Shown here: piece by piece, positions 9,359 to 22,490 of the stretch
How the letters are laid out: each line of letters starts with the position of its first letter
Numbering within the stretch: position 1 is the stretch's first letter
NCBI RefSeq assembly: GCF_032484785.1
Contig: NZ_JAUETR010000002.1
Coordinates: 1,240,001 to 1,304,000 of the forward strand
Reading direction: 5' to 3'
Source: Bradyrhizobium sp. SZCCHNS1050
Lineage (GTDB): Bacteria > Pseudomonadota > Alphaproteobacteria > Rhizobiales > Xanthobacteraceae
Length of the DNA stretch: 64,000 nucleotides
Program-made: the position numbers and the translations under genes
The notes under the pieces: model-generated
What the model saw: only the letters and a program-made list of their open reading frames with translations
Told to the model about the DNA's origin: nothing
Database searches by the model: none

Positions 9359-9772
9359 TTACTCCGCAATGCGCTCGACGAAGCGCGTCTTGATCGGCAG
9401 CTTGGCGGCCGCCAGCAGCAGCGCCTCGCGCGCGATCTGGTTGCTCACGCCGTCGATCTCGAACATCACCCGGCCCGGCTTGACGCGGGCCACCCACAAT
9501 TCAGGCGAGCCCTTGCCGGAGCCCATGCGGACTTCAGCCGGCTTCTTCGACACCGGGAGATCCGGGAACACGCGGATCCAGACGCGGCCGGCGCGCTTCA
9601 TGTGACGGGTCAAGGCACGACGGGCGGCCTCGATCTGGCGCGCGGTGACGCGATCCGGCTCCATCGCCTTCAGCCCGAACTGGCCGAAGGCCAGCGTCGC
9701 GCCCGAGGACGCAACGCCGTGAATACGGCCCTTATGCGCCTTTCGGAACTTGGTCTTCTTTGGTTGCATCAT
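9359..9772 (-). CDS. rplP: 50S ribosomal protein L16
   Basis: L16 organises the A-site tRNA region next to the peptidyl transferase centre. The 137-residue protein starts [16 protein letters not shown] and carries [20 protein letters not shown] and [19 protein letters not shown], the family signatures. Confidence 0.98.
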   Translation of the reverse strand: MMQPKKTKFRKAHKGRIHGVASSGATLAFGQFGLKAMEPDRVTARQIEAARRALTRHMKRAGRVWIRVFPDLPVSKKPAEVRMGSGKGSPELWVARVKPGRVMFEIDGVSNQIAREALLLAAAKLPIKTRFVERIAE

Positions 9773-9812
9773 GGCTTTGAGCCCTCAAACCTGTCTTGTC
9801 GCGGCTGATCGA

Positions 9813-10523
<711 letters not shown>

Positions 10524-10544
10524 CGTATTCTCCCAGCGCCTGCT

Positions 10545-10925
10545 TTAAGCGCTCGCCTCGACCTGACGCACAATGATCGTCAGCTGCGAAAACGGTTTGA
10601 AAACTCGGCCCGAACGGCCACGACCGCGCGGCGAGAAACGCTTCATCACGATTCCCTTGCCGACGAAAGCCTGCGAGACGACGAGATCGTCGACCTCGAG
10701 CTCGTGATTGTTCTCGGCATTGGCGATCGCCGATTCCAGGCACTTCTTGACGTCGACCGCAATCCGCTTGCGCGAGAACTGCAGGTCGGCGAGGGCGGCC
10801 GACGCCTTGCGGCCGCGGATCATCTGCGCCACCAGGTTCAGCTTCTGCGGGCTCACCCGAAGCATCCGGGCCACAGCCTTGGCCTCGTTTTCGGGGAGGC
10901 TCCGTTCGCGCTTTGGTTTGCTCAT
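10545..10925 (-). CDS. rplV: 50S ribosomal protein L22
   Basis: L22 lines the exit-tunnel constriction through a long beta-hairpin. The 126-residue protein starts [20 protein letters not shown] and has the hairpin signature [20 protein letters not shown]. No insertion or deletion of the type linked to macrolide resistance is apparent. Confidence 0.97.
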   Translation of the reverse strand: MSKPKRERSLPENEAKAVARMLRVSPQKLNLVAQMIRGRKASAALADLQFSRKRIAVDVKKCLESAIANAENNHELEVDDLVVSQAFVGKGIVMKRFSPRGRGRSGRVFKPFSQLTIIVRQVEASA

Positions 10926-10935
10926 CGCTTAATCC

Positions 10936-11214
10936 TCAAGCCTTCTTGGCTTTCTTATCGCCCGAATGGCCGTGGAAGGTGCGGGTCGGCGAGAACTCGC
11001 CGAACTTGTGGCCGACCATCTCTTCGTTGATCGCCACCGGCACGTGCTTCTGGCCGTTGTAGACGCCGAACGTCAGGCCGACGAACTGCGGCAGGATGGT
11101 CGAGCGGCGGCTCCAGATCTTGATGACGTCGTGACGGCCGGACGCGCGCGCCGCATCTGCCTTCTTGAGCAGCGACGCCTCGACGAACGGGCCTTTCCAG
11201 ACTGAACGAACCAT
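10936..11214 (-). CDS. rpsS: 30S ribosomal protein S19
   Basis: S19 is a 30S head protein that pairs with S13. The 92-residue protein starts [20 protein letters not shown] and contains [20 protein letters not shown] and [16 protein letters not shown], the family signatures. Confidence 0.98.
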   Translation of the reverse strand: MVRSVWKGPFVEASLLKKADAARASGRHDVIKIWSRRSTILPQFVGLTFGVYNGQKHVPVAINEEMVGHKFGEFSPTRTFHGHSGDKKAKKA

Positions 11215-11226
11215 GTCCGTCGTTCC

Positions 11227-12060
11227 TTACTTCTTCCGCTTGTGGCGGCTCAAGAGAATGAATTTATCGGTCGACTTGTTGGTGCGGGTCTTCTTGCCCT
11301 TGGTAGGCTTGCCCCACGGAGTGACCGGGTGACGACCGCCCGAGGTACGGCCTTCGCCGCCGCCGTGCGGATGGTCGATCGGGTTCATCGCGACACCGCG
11401 GTTGTGAGGCCTGCGGCCCATCCAACGCTTGCGGCCGGCCTTGCCGATCGAGGTGTTCATGTGGTCCGGGTTCGACACCGCACCGATGGTGCCGCGGCAG
11501 CGGCCGTGCACCAGGCGCTGCTCGCCCGAGTTCAGGCGGACGATCACGTAGTCCTGGTCGCGGCCGACGATCTGGGCGTAGGTGCCTGCCGAACGCGCGA
11601 GCTGGCCGCCCTTCCCGATCTTGACCTCGATGTTGTGCACGATCGTGCCGACCGGCATGTTGCCCAGCGGCATGACGTTGCCCGGCTTCACGTCGACATA
11701 GTTGCCGGCGACGATGGTGTCGCCGACCGCCAGGCGCTGCGGCGCCAGGATGTAGGCGAGCTCGCCGTCCTGATACTTGACGAGCGCGATGAAGGCGGTC
11801 CGGTTCGGATCATACTCCAGGCGCTCGACGGTCGCGGGAACGTCGACCTTGTCGCGCTTGAAGTCGACCGTGCGGTACGACTGCTTGTGACCGCCGCCGA
11901 GGAAGCGAACGGTGATGCGGCCGGTGTTGTTGCGACCGCCGCTCGACTGCTTGCCTTCGGTCAGCGCCTTGACCGGCTTGCCCTTGTAGAGGGCCGAACG
12001 ATCGACCATCACCAGCTGGCGCTGGCCGGGCGTCGTGGGATTGAATGTCTTCAGTGCCAT
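11227..12060 (-). CDS. rplB: 50S ribosomal protein L2
   Basis: L2 is needed for subunit association and peptidyl transfer. The 277-residue protein starts [20 protein letters not shown] and has the signature [20 protein letters not shown] near residues 226-245, which includes the conserved histidine close to the peptidyl transferase centre. Confidence 0.98.
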   Translation of the reverse strand: MALKTFNPTTPGQRQLVMVDRSALYKGKPVKALTEGKQSSGGRNNTGRITVRFLGGGHKQSYRTVDFKRDKVDVPATVERLEYDPNRTAFIALVKYQDGELAYILAPQRLAVGDTIVAGNYVDVKPGNVMPLGNMPVGTIVHNIEVKIGKGGQLARSAGTYAQIVGRDQDYVIVRLNSGEQRLVHGRCRGTIGAVSNPDHMNTSIGKAGRKRWMGRRPHNRGVAMNPIDHPHGGGEGRTSGGRHPVTPWGKPTKGKKTRTNKSTDKFILLSRHKRKK

Positions 12061-12072
12061 GGCAGCTCAGCC

Positions 12073-12372
12073 TTACAGTCCGGTGGTCACGTCGATACGG
12101 TGGCCCTCTTCGAGGGTCACGATCGCGCGCTTGCTGTCCGATTGCGAACCGAAATTGCCGCGGAACACCTTGGTCTTGCCCTTGCGGACGAGCGTGTTGA
12201 CGCTCTTGACCTTGACGTCGAACAGCTTCTCGATCGCTTCCTTGATCTGCGGCTTGGTCGCCTTGGCGGCCACCTTGAACAGAACCTTGTTGTGCTCCGA
12301 GGCGAAGGTCGCCTTCTCGGTCACGACCGGCGCGATGATGATGTCGTAGTGGCGCGGATCGATGGTCTTCAT
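12073..12372 (-). CDS. rplW: 50S ribosomal protein L23
   Basis: L23 at the exit tunnel is the docking site for trigger factor and SRP. The 99-residue protein starts [20 protein letters not shown]. Its ATG overlaps the rplD stop by 4 nt (ATGA), indicating coupling. Confidence 0.97.
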   Translation of the reverse strand: MKTIDPRHYDIIIAPVVTEKATFASEHNKVLFKVAAKATKPQIKEAIEKLFDVKVKSVNTLVRKGKTKVFRGNFGSQSDSKRAIVTLEEGHRIDVTTGL

Positions 12373-12989
12373 TTGAAGCGCGCCTCCAGCGCATCGATCG
12401 CCGCCTTGGTCAGCACGAGCTTCTGACGGCGCAGGATGTCGTAGACGTTGATGCCCTGGATCGGCAGCACGTCCATGTTCGGAATGTTGCGGGCGGCATT
12501 GGTGAAGCCGGTATGCAGCTCGGCGCCGTCGATGATCAGGGCGTTGGTCAGGCCGAGACCGGAGAAGTGACCGATCAGCGCCTTGGTCTTCGCCGCCTCC
12601 AGGGTGGCGTTCTCCAGCACGACCAGATCACCGTCCTTGGCCTTGGCCGACAGCGCATGCTTCAGCGCCAGCGCACGGACCTTCTTCGGCAGGTCGGTCG
12701 CATGCGAGCGCACGACCGGACCGAAGGCGCGGCCGCCGCCACGGAACTGCGGCACACGAGCCGAGCCATGACGAGCACCGCCGGTGCCCTTCTGCTTGTA
12801 CATCTTCTTGCCGGTGCGCCAGATCTCGGCGCGGCCCTTGGCCTTGTGGGTGCCGGCCTGACGCTTGTTGAGCTGCCACTGGACGCAGCGCGCGATGATG
12901 TCGGCACGCGGCTCCAGACCGAAGATGGCGTCGGACAGCTGGACGGAGCCGGCTTCCTTGCCCTCGAGCGTGGTGACTTTCAGTTCCAT
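12369..12989 (-). CDS. rplD: 50S ribosomal protein L4
   Basis: L4 forms the tunnel constriction with L22 and in E. coli represses the S10 operon. The 206-residue protein shows the tunnel loop [20 protein letters not shown] and [10 protein letters not shown]. It directly abuts rplC with no gap and overlaps rplW by 4 nt. Confidence 0.98.
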   Translation of the reverse strand: MELKVTTLEGKEAGSVQLSDAIFGLEPRADIIARCVQWQLNKRQAGTHKAKGRAEIWRTGKKMYKQKGTGGARHGSARVPQFRGGGRAFGPVVRSHATDLPKKVRALALKHALSAKAKDGDLVVLENATLEAAKTKALIGHFSGLGLTNALIIDGAELHTGFTNAARNIPNMDVLPIQGINVYDILRRQKLVLTKAAIDALEARFK

Positions 12990-13709
12990 TTATGCGCCCT
13001 CCTGCACGGCCGGCGCTTCGGCAGCCTGCTCACCCGCGACCTTGAACTTGCCGGGCTTCGGCGCTTCCTTCGGCAGCGGCTTCTTGACGGCGTCGCGCAC
13101 CGAGATCCAGCCACCCTTGGAGCCGGGCACCGCGCCTTCCACCAGGATCAGGCCGCGCTCGACGTCCGTCTGCACCACACGCAGGTTCAGCGTGGTGATG
13201 CGATCGACGCCCATGTGACCGGGCATCTTCTTGTTCTTCCAGGTCTTGCCGGGGTCCTGACGGCCACCGGTCGAACCGATCGAACGATGCGAGATCGACA
13301 CACCGTGCGTGGCGCGCAGACCGCCGAAGTTCCAGCGCTTCATGCCGCCGGCGAAGCCCTTGCCGACCGAGGTGCCGGTGACGTCGACGAACTGGCCGAC
13401 GACGAAATGGTCGGCCTGGATCTCGGCGCCGACCGGGATCAGCGAATCCTCGCTGACACGGAACTCGGCGAGCTTGCGCTTCGGCTCGACCTTGGCGACC
13501 GCGAACTGGCCGCGCTCCGCCTTCGGCATGTAGACCGTCTTGCGGCTGCCGCTGCCGAGCTGCAGCGCGACGTAGCCGTTCTTCTCGGTGGTGCGGTGAC
13601 CGACCACCTGGCAATTGCCGAGCTTCAGCACGGTCACGGGGATATGTTCGCCGGTCTCCGTGAAGACCCGCGTCATCCCGACCTTTTGTGCGATCACTCC
13701 GGAGCGCAT
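12990..13709 (-). CDS. rplC: 50S ribosomal protein L3
   Basis: L3 initiates 50S assembly and reaches into the peptidyl transferase centre. The 239-residue protein starts [20 protein letters not shown] and has the loop [20 protein letters not shown] and [19 protein letters not shown]. The last 25 residues are an alphaproteobacterial Ala/Lys/Glu-rich extension. Confidence 0.98.
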   Translation of the reverse strand: MRSGVIAQKVGMTRVFTETGEHIPVTVLKLGNCQVVGHRTTEKNGYVALQLGSGSRKTVYMPKAERGQFAVAKVEPKRKLAEFRVSEDSLIPVGAEIQADHFVVGQFVDVTGTSVGKGFAGGMKRWNFGGLRATHGVSISHRSIGSTGGRQDPGKTWKNKKMPGHMGVDRITTLNLRVVQTDVERGLILVEGAVPGSKGGWISVRDAVKKPLPKEAPKPGKFKVAGEQAAEAPAVQEGA

Positions 13710-13767
13710 CGGCGTGCTTCCTGTTCTTCTCTATGTCCGCGTGAGGTGCGAACGTGAATCCAAAAAC

Positions 13768-14076
13768 TTAGAGCTTGATCTCGACGTCGACGCCGGCGGC
13801 CAGATCGAGCTTCATGAGAGCATCGACGGTCTGCGGGGTCGGATCGACGATGTCGAGCAGGCGCTTGTGAGTGCGCATCTCGAACTGCTCGCGGCTCTTC
13901 TTGTCGACGTGCGGCGAACGGTTCACGGTGAACTTCTCGATGCGGGTCGGCAGCGGAATGGGTCCGCGAACCTGCGCGCCGGTCCGTTTCGCCGTGTTGA
14001 CGATCTCGCGCGTCGACGTATCGAGGATACGATGGTCAAACGCCTTGAGACGGATGCGGATATTTTGGCCGTTCAT
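13768..14076 (-). CDS. rpsJ: 30S ribosomal protein S10 / NusE
   Basis: S10 is a 30S head protein and, as NusE, a partner of NusB and NusG in antitermination and transcription-translation coupling. The 102-residue protein starts [20 protein letters not shown] and ends [15 protein letters not shown] longer open frame continues upstream into the palindromic gap but lacks homology. Confidence 0.98.
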
Positions 14077-14089
14077 TGCCGTATCTTTC

Positions 14090-14166
14090 TGTGAGTAGTG
14101 AGTGGCGAGTAGCGAACGGCGAATGGATAATCTCCATTCGCCACCCGCCATTCCCTATTCGCTGTT
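14090..14166. repeat. Intergenic imperfect palindrome (copy 2)
   Basis: The tuf-rpsJ gap holds GAATGGA and TCCATTC arms flanked by GCGAGTAGCGAA-like and TATTCGC-like units, the same building blocks as the element at 1410-1479. It would form a long hairpin just after the tuf stop codon. Confidence 0.65.
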
Positions 14167-14167
14167 G

Positions 14168-15358
<1,191 letters not shown>

Positions 15359-15397
15359 TTGACTCTCCGTTCAGTCGCTAACTTGAGCTAACGACAA

Positions 15398-17470
<2,073 letters not shown>

Positions 17471-17503
17471 GGGTGTGTTCCCTGATTTCCGTTCGGGTCG
17501 CCG

Positions 17504-18004
<501 letters not shown>

Positions 18005-18376
18005 TTACTTCGGACGCTTCGCGCCATACTTCGAACGGCGCTGCTTACGGTTCTTGACGCCCTGGGTATCCAGCACGCCGCGGAGGATGTGATAGCGCAC
18101 GCCCGGCAAGTCCTTGACGCGGCCGCCGCGGATCATGACCACCGAGTGCTCCTGCAGGTTATGGCCTTCACCCGGAATGTAGCCGATCACCTCGAAGCCG
18201 TTGGTCAGGCGCACCTTGGCGACCTTACGAAGCGCCGAGTTCGGCTTCTTCGGGGTCGTGGTGTAGACGCGCGTGCAAACGCCACGCTTCTGCGGCGACT
18301 GCTGCAGCGCCGGCACCTTCTTGCGCGACTTCTGCACTTCGCGCGGATTTGCGATCAGCTGGTTGATCGTCGGCAT
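18005..18376 (-). CDS. rpsL: 30S ribosomal protein S12
   Basis: S12 controls decoding accuracy. The 123-residue protein starts [20 protein letters not shown]. The streptomycin-relevant lysines in [14 protein letters not shown] and [10 protein letters not shown] are wild-type, as is the aspartate (D89) that is methylthiolated in E. coli. It is the first gene of the str-S10-spc-alpha string. Confidence 0.98.
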   Translation of the reverse strand: MPTINQLIANPREVQKSRKKVPALQQSPQKRGVCTRVYTTTPKKPNSALRKVAKVRLTNGFEVIGYIPGEGHNLQEHSVVMIRGGRVKDLPGVRYHILRGVLDTQGVKNRKQRRSKYGAKRPK

Positions 18377-19019
18377 CTTGGCCTTCACCCTTCTCAACGT
18401 TCGCACGGAGACCGCGACCGGCTTCCGCAAATTCTGTTCGAGGTTCCCCGCCTCACCGGGCCGTTTCGCGCGATCAAAACCCACGCAAAACGAAATCGCG
18501 CCAACCGTCCATCGCTGAACGGAAAGCGCTTGACGCCACAGAGGACCGCGATCACCACCAGTCAGCTTGCGCTGGCGGGCGGCCTACCGAGGTCATGCAT
18601 CCGAAATTGGTCTCAGGAGAACGAGCTCGAGAGATCTAATATCGTTTTGGCATTGCCTAGCTATGATCGACAGCGTTTGAGCGGCATTCGTCGAGGGTGG
18701 TGCCCGTCCCGCCCGGTTTCGGGTGGTCTGGGTGATCCGTACCGACGCTGGCGAAGCTCACCGCCTGTCGTTGAGTGCCGGCCTTTTATAAGCGGTAAAT
18801 ATCCAAGTCAAGCAAAACGACGCCGCAGGACGCGCAAAGAAGCGCTTCTGGCCGCTGCGGTTTCCGGTCCCGATAGGGCCCCCGCCGTCCGAGGTATCTG
18901 CAGACCGCACAGCCCTGCGAGTGCAGGCGCCTCTCCAGCCCGGGACATGTCCAGAAACATCGAAGATAAGGCTTTTTTCGGCTTTGGCCGACAAGGATGG
19001 CGCCGCGACGAGGCGCCTG
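18377..19019. other. Intergenic region: rpsL leader and divergent upstream of the FAD oxidoreductase
   Basis: 643 bp without a supportable gene. It must hold the main promoter of the ribosomal string on the minus strand and the promoter of the plus-strand flavoprotein. The only convincing element I see is the candidate promoter at 18785-18811, which implies a leader of about 400 nt for rpsL. Confidence 0.6.
18785..18811 (-). promoter_or_regulatory. Candidate promoter of the str-S10-spc string
   Basis: TTGACT (18806-18811) and TATAAA (18785-18790) on the minus strand stand in a locally AT-rich patch of a GC-rich genome. The spacer is only 15 nt, shorter than the sigma-70 optimum, which lowers confidence. 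Confidence 0.4.
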
Positions 19020-20243
19020 GTGACAGAATATACCGACATTGCGATCATTGGCGGCGGCCTGAGCGGCTCGATCACGGCCGCCATGCTCGGAATGGCCGGC
19101 ATCCCCGCGATTCTCGTCGATCCCCACGCGGTCTCCCCGCCCGACTTTCGAATCGAGAAGATCTCCGGTGCCGAGCAGATCGGCCGATTCCGTCGCACCG
19201 GGATCGCCGACAAGGCGTTGACCCAAGCCACCCTGGCCCCGGAGAACTGGATCGCCCGATTCGGCTACGTGCTCGAACGGGCTCAGGTCCAGCAATACGG
19301 CATTCCGTATGATGCGCTCGTGACGGCGGTGCGCGACCAGATCCCAGGCGCTGTGACGCGAATCGTCGCCAAGGCCGTAGCGATCACGCCAACCGAGGAT
19401 CGCCAGTCGGTCGTGCTGTCCAACGGGCAGACGATCTCCGCCCGCCTCGTCGTGCTCGCCAACGGGCTGAACGTCGGGCTGCGGCACATGCTGGGAATCA
19501 CCCGCACGATCACCAGCCCCGCCCATTCGATCTCGATCGGGTTCGACCTGACGCCGGTCGGCCGTTCCGCCTTCCCATTCCCGGCCATGACCTATTTCCA
19601 GGAACGAGCCAAGGCGCGGGTGCCCTACATCACCCTGTTCCCGATCGGCGAGCGCATGCGGGCGAACCTGTTCGCCTACCGCGAGGTCGATGATCCCTGG
19701 CTTCGGGCGATCCGCCGCAACCCAGTCGAAACGCTGGCCGCCGCCCTGCCCGGCCTGCGGCGGATCACGGGCGAGTACGCCGTGAGCGGCGAGGTGCGGG
19801 TCCGGCCCGCCGATCTCACCATCAACAGCGGGTACCGCATGCCGGGTGTCGTGCTCGTCGGCGACGCCTTCTGCACCACCTGCCCCGTCACCGGCACCGG
19901 TTCCGACAAGGTGTTCACCGATGTCGAGCGCCTCTGCAACGTCCACATTCCGCGCTGGCTGGCGACTGACGGCATGGGCGAGGCCAAGATCGCGGCCTTC
20001 TATGCGGACCCGGTCAAGACGGCCTGCGATGCGTGGTCGCTCGAGAAGGCATGGAATTTCCGATCGGTCTCGATCGGGGCCAGCCCCTATTGGCAGGCGC
20101 AACGCTGGGCGCGCTTTGCCGTCTCGCTCGGCCGCGGGGTTCGGCAGCGGCTGACGAAGACCAATGCGCCGCTCAACGTCTATTCCTCGTCATCATCCTC
20201 CTCGTCGTCGTCCTCCTCGTCATCGCTGTCGTCGTCGGCCTGA
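19020..20243 (+). CDS. FAD-dependent oxidoreductase / monooxygenase-like protein with C-terminal poly-Ser tract
   Basis: I start at GTG (19020; VTEYTDIAIIGGGLSGS), with GAGG 7 nt upstream; an open frame continues 33 codons further. The N-terminal Rossmann GGGLSGS motif and the distal GVVLVGDAFCTTCPVTGTGSD segment are those of FAD-binding aromatic hydroxylase / halogenase-like flavoproteins. The substrate is unknown. The product is 407 residues. The last about 20 residues are almost all serine because the 3' end (20180-20243) overlaps the 3' end of the convergent ABC exporter, whose opposite strand encodes Asp/Glu there. Confidence 0.8.
   Translation: MTEYTDIAIIGGGLSGSITAAMLGMAGIPAILVDPHAVSPPDFRIEKISGAEQIGRFRRTGIADKALTQATLAPENWIARFGYVLERAQVQQYGIPYDALVTAVRDQIPGAVTRIVAKAVAITPTEDRQSVVLSNGQTISARLVVLANGLNVGLRHMLGITRTITSPAHSISIGFDLTPVGRSAFPFPAMTYFQERAKARVPYITLFPIGERMRANLFAYREVDDPWLRAIRRNPVETLAAALPGLRRITGEYAVSGEVRVRPADLTINSGYRMPGVVLVGDAFCTTCPVTGTGSDKVFTDVERLCNVHIPRWLATDGMGEAKIAAFYADPVKTACDAWSLEKAWNFRSVSIGASPYWQAQRWARFAVSLGRGVRQRLTKTNAPLNVYSSSSSSSSSSSSSSLSSSA
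20180..20243. repeat. TCN/NGA low-complexity tract shared by two convergent genes
   Basis: A run of TCN-type triplets (TCATCATCC, TCGTCGTCG) reads as poly-Ser on the plus strand and poly-Asp/Glu on the minus strand, and forms the 3' coding end of both genes. Such runs are prone to slippage. Confidence 0.85.
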
Positions 20244-22252
20244 TCCTGCCGGCTCGGCTGATGGCCCTGGTCATCCCAGAGCTTGCGATAGGTCCCATTC
20301 TTCGCCAAGAGCTCGGCGTGGCTGCCGCGCTCGATCGCCCGGCCGCCGGAGATGACGATGATCTCGTCCATCTCGACCACCGAGGTCAGGCGGTGGGTCG
20401 ACCAGATCATGGTGCGGCCCTTGGCGACCTTGAGCAGGGTGCGGTTGATCGCGGCTTCCGTGGTCTGGTCCAGCGCCGAAGTGGCCTCGTCGAGCAGCAG
20501 CACGGACGGGTTGCGGATGATGGCGCGGGCGATCGCGATGCGCTGGCGCTGTCCACCGGACAGCGTGTCGCCGCGCTCGCCGACGATGGTGTCGTATTTC
20601 TGCGGCAGGCTCATGATGTAGCGGTGGATCTCGGCCTTCTTGGCCGCCTCCTCCACCTCCGCGTCGGTGGCGCCCTCCTTGCCGAGCCGGATGTTCTCCC
20701 GCAGCGACATGTTGAACAGCATGTTGTCCTGGAACACCACGGCCATGCTGCCGCGAAGCGAATCGCGCGTCACCTTGCGGATGTCGACGCCGTCGATGGT
20801 GACGCGGCCTTCATCGGGTACGTAGAGCCGCAGGATCAGGTTGAGCAGCGTGCTCTTGCCCGAGCCCGACGGACCGACGATCGCGATCCGCTTGCCGACG
20901 TCGAGCTTGAGGCTCAGATTGTCGAGCACCGGCGTCTCGCTGCCCTCGTACTGGAAGGTCACGCGCTCGAAGGTGATGTCGTGGCTGATGCGGGGCAGAT
21001 CCGGCGCGCCCGGCCGGTCGGCGCCGCGGGTCGGCTCGTCCAACAGCTCCTGCATGTGCCGGATCGCGGCCGCCGAGGAGATCGACACCGGCACGAAATG
21101 CATGACATGGGCGATGTTGTAGGACACCTCCCAGAATGCGCTCTCGAAGGTGACGAAGGTGCCGATCGTGATCTGGCCCTTGGTGGCGAGATAGGCGCCG
21201 AGAGCGAGCACGACGAGATGCAGCAGCAGCACGGAGATCGTGACGGTGCGCTCGACCATGGTCGACAGGAACATCGCATCGGCCATCTTGCGCCGCGCCG
21301 CGTCGTTGCGGAAGCTGAACCAGCCGAATACCTTGCGGTGGAGGCTGAAGGCCTTGATGACGGCTTGCGCCGCGATGTTCTCCTGGATCACGCCGAGCAG
21401 CGACGCTTCGTTCAGTTTCTGCTCGTAATTGGCCTGAACCGCCTTCGGCGTCAGGATACGCGGGCCGATCAGGGTGATCGGAAACACCAGCAGCGCGATC
21501 GCAGCGAGCTGCCAGTTCAGGAACAGCATCAGAATGATGCCCGCAATCAGCTCGAGGAACGGCAGCACAGCGCTGTTGGCGAAACTCTTCACGACGTTCT
21601 CGAACGCCGACATGTCGACCGAGAAGCGCGACAGGATCTCGCCGCGCTTGGTACGCTGGAAATAGGCGGCCGGCAGGTTCTGCACGTGATCGAACAGACG
21701 GGTGCGAACGTCCGAGATGACGCAGGCCGCGAGCCGCGCATCCCAGCGCTCGTAGAGCACGGCAATGATCGAGGTGAAGATGCCCGCAGCGGCGAGCACG
21801 CCGAGGATGCGATAGAGCGCCTCGAAATCCTCTTCGCCGAGCGCATCGTCGATCAGGAACTTGAGGCTGAGCGGCATGATGACGTTGAACAGCGTCTCGA
21901 TCAGGACGCCGATCGACACGAAAGCCAGCATCTTCTTGTATCTGGCGAGCAGCGGCGAGACGAAGCCGTAGATGGTTGCAAGCGCACCTGCGGCCTCGCG
22001 GGCCGTGTAGACGACGAGATCCTCGTCGTCGTCATCATCGTCGAGGTCGAGGCCGGCCTCTTCACCGTCCTCCTCGTCATCGTCCTCATCGTCGCCGACG
22101 ACGTCAGCCGTCTCTGTCGCCGACGTCTTCGCTGTTCCGGGTTTTGGAACGGCAGGCACGGCCGCCGCCGGCCCCCGCTTGTCCAAATCATCGGCAGGAT
22201 CAGCTGCCGTTGCGGACGTCTGATTTCGCGGCGGTGAAGATTTGGGCGCCAT
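20180..22252 (-). CDS. ABC transporter, fused TMD-NBD exporter with acidic N- and C-terminal tails
   Basis: A half-size ABC exporter (MsbA/LmrA-like) expected to work as a homodimer in the inner membrane. Of 690 residues, about 105-395 form six membrane helices and 425-660 the ATPase: Walker A GPSGSGKST 460-468, Q-loop Q508, LSGGQ 564-568, Walker B with DEATSALD 588-595, H-loop H620. Residues 54-79 and 673-690 are almost entirely Asp/Glu, which is unusual for the family. The substrate cannot be read from sequence. It lies 238 bp downstream of the amine oxidase-methyltransferase gene on the same strand. Confidence 0.92.
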   Translation of the reverse strand: MAPKSSPPRNQTSATAADPADDLDKRGPAAAVPAVPKPGTAKTSATETADVVGDDEDDDEEDGEEAGLDLDDDDDDEDLVVYTAREAAGALATIYGFVSPLLARYKKMLAFVSIGVLIETLFNVIMPLSLKFLIDDALGEEDFEALYRILGVLAAAGIFTSIIAVLYERWDARLAACVISDVRTRLFDHVQNLPAAYFQRTKRGEILSRFSVDMSAFENVVKSFANSAVLPFLELIAGIILMLFLNWQLAAIALLVFPITLIGPRILTPKAVQANYEQKLNEASLLGVIQENIAAQAVIKAFSLHRKVFGWFSFRNDAARRKMADAMFLSTMVERTVTISVLLLHLVVLALGAYLATKGQITIGTFVTFESAFWEVSYNIAHVMHFVPVSISSAAAIRHMQELLDEPTRGADRPGAPDLPRISHDITFERVTFQYEGSETPVLDNLSLKLDVGKRIAIVGPSGSGKSTLLNLILRLYVPDEGRVTIDGVDIRKVTRDSLRGSMAVVFQDNMLFNMSLRENIRLGKEGATDAEVEEAAKKAEIHRYIMSLPQKYDTIVGERGDTLSGGQRQRIAIARAIIRNPSVLLLDEATSALDQTTEAAINRTLLKVAKGRTMIWSTHRLTSVVEMDEIIVISGGRAIERGSHAELLAKNGTYRKLWDDQGHQPSRQDQADDDSDDEEDDDEEDDDEE

Positions 22253-22490
22253 TCAACGAACCGATCCTGCACGGCCAGTATGACCGTAACGGATTAAAGC
22301 GGCTCGGCTTTACCACCTGTGTCCGCCTGCCGCCAGCATTCTCGCCATACGGTGCCGCACCCGCCGCGACCAAGACGCGGCCCTGTCACGCAACCAGCAC
22401 GGTCACAAGCGCCGCGGACGCAAGACAGCATCGAGATGCCGGTCAACGCCCGCGGCCCTGCCTCGAAATGCCGGCGGCTGTGCCGCGAGC

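Noticed and set aside
20180..20243. Possible CRISPR-like or tandem repeat array
   Set aside because: The TCN triplets are contiguous low-complexity coding sequence without spacers.
20033..22237. A 734-codon plus-strand frame opposite the ABC exporter
   Set aside because: Antisense to a gene with complete ATPase motifs; composition is Arg/Asp/Leu-rich without domains.
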